A stretch of 6,868 bases of DNA from Deltaproteobacteria bacterium. Lineage in GTDB: Bacteria; Desulfobacterota; Desulfobacteria; Desulfobacterales; Desulfatirhabdiaceae. The notes below the pieces were generated by a model, which searched no databases, was not told the DNA's origin, and was given only the letters and a program-made list of their open reading frames with translations. Where the stretch lies: the NCBI GenBank assembly GCA_026388755.1, contig JAPLJE010000388.1, positions 1 through 6,868 on the forward strand, read 5' to 3'. A program made the position numbers and the translations under genes. Positions 5,857 to 6,868 of this stretch are shown here, piece after piece; within the stretch, counting starts at the first letter, position 1; each line of letters starts with the position of its first letter.

Positions 5857-6868
5857 ATGACATCGGATCGCATCGCTGTGCGCGGCGCCAGGCAGCACAA
5901 CCTGAAGAATATCGATGTGGATATTCCCAGAAATCGGCTGGTTGTGATCACCGGCCTGTCGGGGTCCGGAAAATCCTCTCTGGCCTTTGATACCTTATAC
6001 GCCGAAGGCCAGCGCCGGTATGTGGAATCCCTGTCCACTTATGCGCGCCAGTTTCTGGAGCGCATTGAAAAGCCGGATGTGGATTTTATTGAAGGTCTTT
6101 CCCCGGCCATTGCCATTGAGCAAAAAACCGCAAGCCATAATCCCCGGTCAACCGTTGGAACGGTTACGGAAATCTATGACTACTTAAGACTGTTGTTTGC
6201 CAGAGTCGGAATCCCTCACTGTCATCGGTGCGGAAAACCGATTGTCAGCCAGAGCCTGGATCAGATGGTGGACCATTTGATGTCCCTTGATTCGGGCACG
6301 CGAATCATTCTTCTGTCGCCTCTGGTGGCGGGTGAGGTCGGTGGTCATGAAAAGCTGTTCAAACAGCTCGTTCGCCAGGGGTTTTCAAAGGTTCGCGTGG
6401 ACGGCGCGCTTCGGGATATCGAAGAGATCGGAACCCTGAACAAAAAGGCCAGGCACACGATTGATGTGGTGGTGGATCGCCTGATCATCAAGCAAGGGCT
6501 TCAGAACCGCCTGGCCGACTCTCTGGAGCTGGCCCTGTCTCAGTCGGGCGGTCAGGCAATGATTGATATCGCGGGCCAGGAACCCGTTCTGTTCAGCGAA
6601 AAAGCCGCCTGTGTCGCCTGCGGGGTCAGTTATCCGCCGTTTTCACCTGCCAGCTTTTCCTTTAATTCGCCGCATGGCGCCTGTCCCCGGTGTGACGGGC
6701 TGGGTTCGACAACTGCCGTGGATCCGGATCTCATTATTCCCAATCCGGAACTGTCCCTGAGGGAAGGCGCAGTAACACTCTGGGCAAAACGCGATTCCTT
6801 TCATTTCATCGAGTTTCTGGATGCCTTGACAGCCGCCTACGGGACGGACATTTATACCCCGTACAAGC
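5857..6868 (+). CDS. uvrA: Excinuclease ABC subunit UvrA, amino-terminal part (cut by window end)
   Basis: UvrA is the damage-sensing ATPase of nucleotide excision repair; as a dimer it loads UvrB onto damaged DNA. Only the first 337 residues of about 940 are present, with no stop before the window ends. Visible are the amino end [20 protein letters not shown], Walker A GLSGSGKS (33-40), [23 protein letters not shown] (44-66), the Q-loop region IEQK around Gln89, a CxxC at 122-125 (HCHRCGKP), the UvrB-binding region at roughly 130-245, and the zinc motif CVAC-x20-CPRC (Cys252, 255, 276, 279) that precedes GLG. The first ABC signature motif and the second ABC half lie beyond the window. The ATG at 5857 has a weak GGA 7 nt upstream and gives the family amino end; the ATG at 5822 is followed at once by a stop. 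It lies 147 bp after alaS. Confidence 0.97.
   Translation, partial: MTSDRIAVRGARQHNLKNIDVDIPRNRLVVITGLSGSGKSSLAFDTLYAEGQRRYVESLSTYARQFLERIEKPDVDFIEGLSPAIAIEQKTASHNPRSTVGTVTEIYDYLRLLFARVGIPHCHRCGKPIVSQSLDQMVDHLMSLDSGTRIILLSPLVAGEVGGHEKLFKQLVRQGFSKVRVDGALRDIEEIGTLNKKARHTIDVVVDRLIIKQGLQNRLADSLELALSQSGGQAMIDIAGQEPVLFSEKAACVACGVSYPPFSPASFSFNSPHGACPRCDGLGSTTAVDPDLIIPNPELSLREGAVTLWAKRDSFHFIEFLDALTAAYGTDIYTPYK

Noticed and set aside
5634..6038. Antisense open frame across the alaS-uvrA gap
   Set aside because: It overlaps the conserved AlaRS end and the UvrA Walker A region and shows no domain.

Overview
The window is a compact run of plus-strand genes from what looks like a strictly anaerobic bacterium, most likely a sulfate-reducing member of the Desulfobacterota (former Deltaproteobacteria). 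The main clue is the first gene, a DUF39/COG1900 homocysteine-biosynthesis protein, a family typical of methanogens and sulfate reducers. The moderate GC content and the thpR-recA-alaS-uvrA order fit this placement. The assignment is an inference from gene content and was not tested by any search.

Layout: (1) positions 1-99 are a leader containing a possible RNA hairpin. (2) 100-1253 is the homocysteine-biosynthesis gene, split by a frameshift near 709-713 where about four conserved residues also appear to be missing; everything after the break still reads as good protein in another frame. (3) 1266-1877 is thpR, an RNA 2',3'-cyclic phosphodiesterase of the 2H family. (4) 1902-2942 is recA, with a strong Shine-Dalgarno sequence, a perfect -10-like hexamer inside the end of thpR and a small palindrome between the two. 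(5) 2943-3069 is an AT-rich gap with a direct repeat across the recA stop and a long-range inverted repeat; recX, often found here, is absent. (6) 3070-5709 is alaS, complete alanyl-tRNA synthetase with editing and C-Ala domains. (7) 5710-5856 is a gap with a terminator-like hairpin overlapping the alaS stop and further hairpins, some mutually exclusive. (8) 5857 to the window end is the first 337 codons of uvrA.

The genes combine sulfur amino-acid synthesis, RNA end processing, recombinational repair and SOS signalling (RecA), tRNA charging and nucleotide excision repair (UvrA). The first three are tightly spaced (12 and 24 bp gaps) and could be co-transcribed; alaS and uvrA have longer gaps and probably their own signals.

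I found no tRNA or rRNA gene, insertion sequence, CRISPR array, phage gene or clearly new system. This is mainly a conserved housekeeping region. The items most worth checking are the broken homocysteine gene, the overlapping hairpins before uvrA, and the repeats and palindrome flanking recA.
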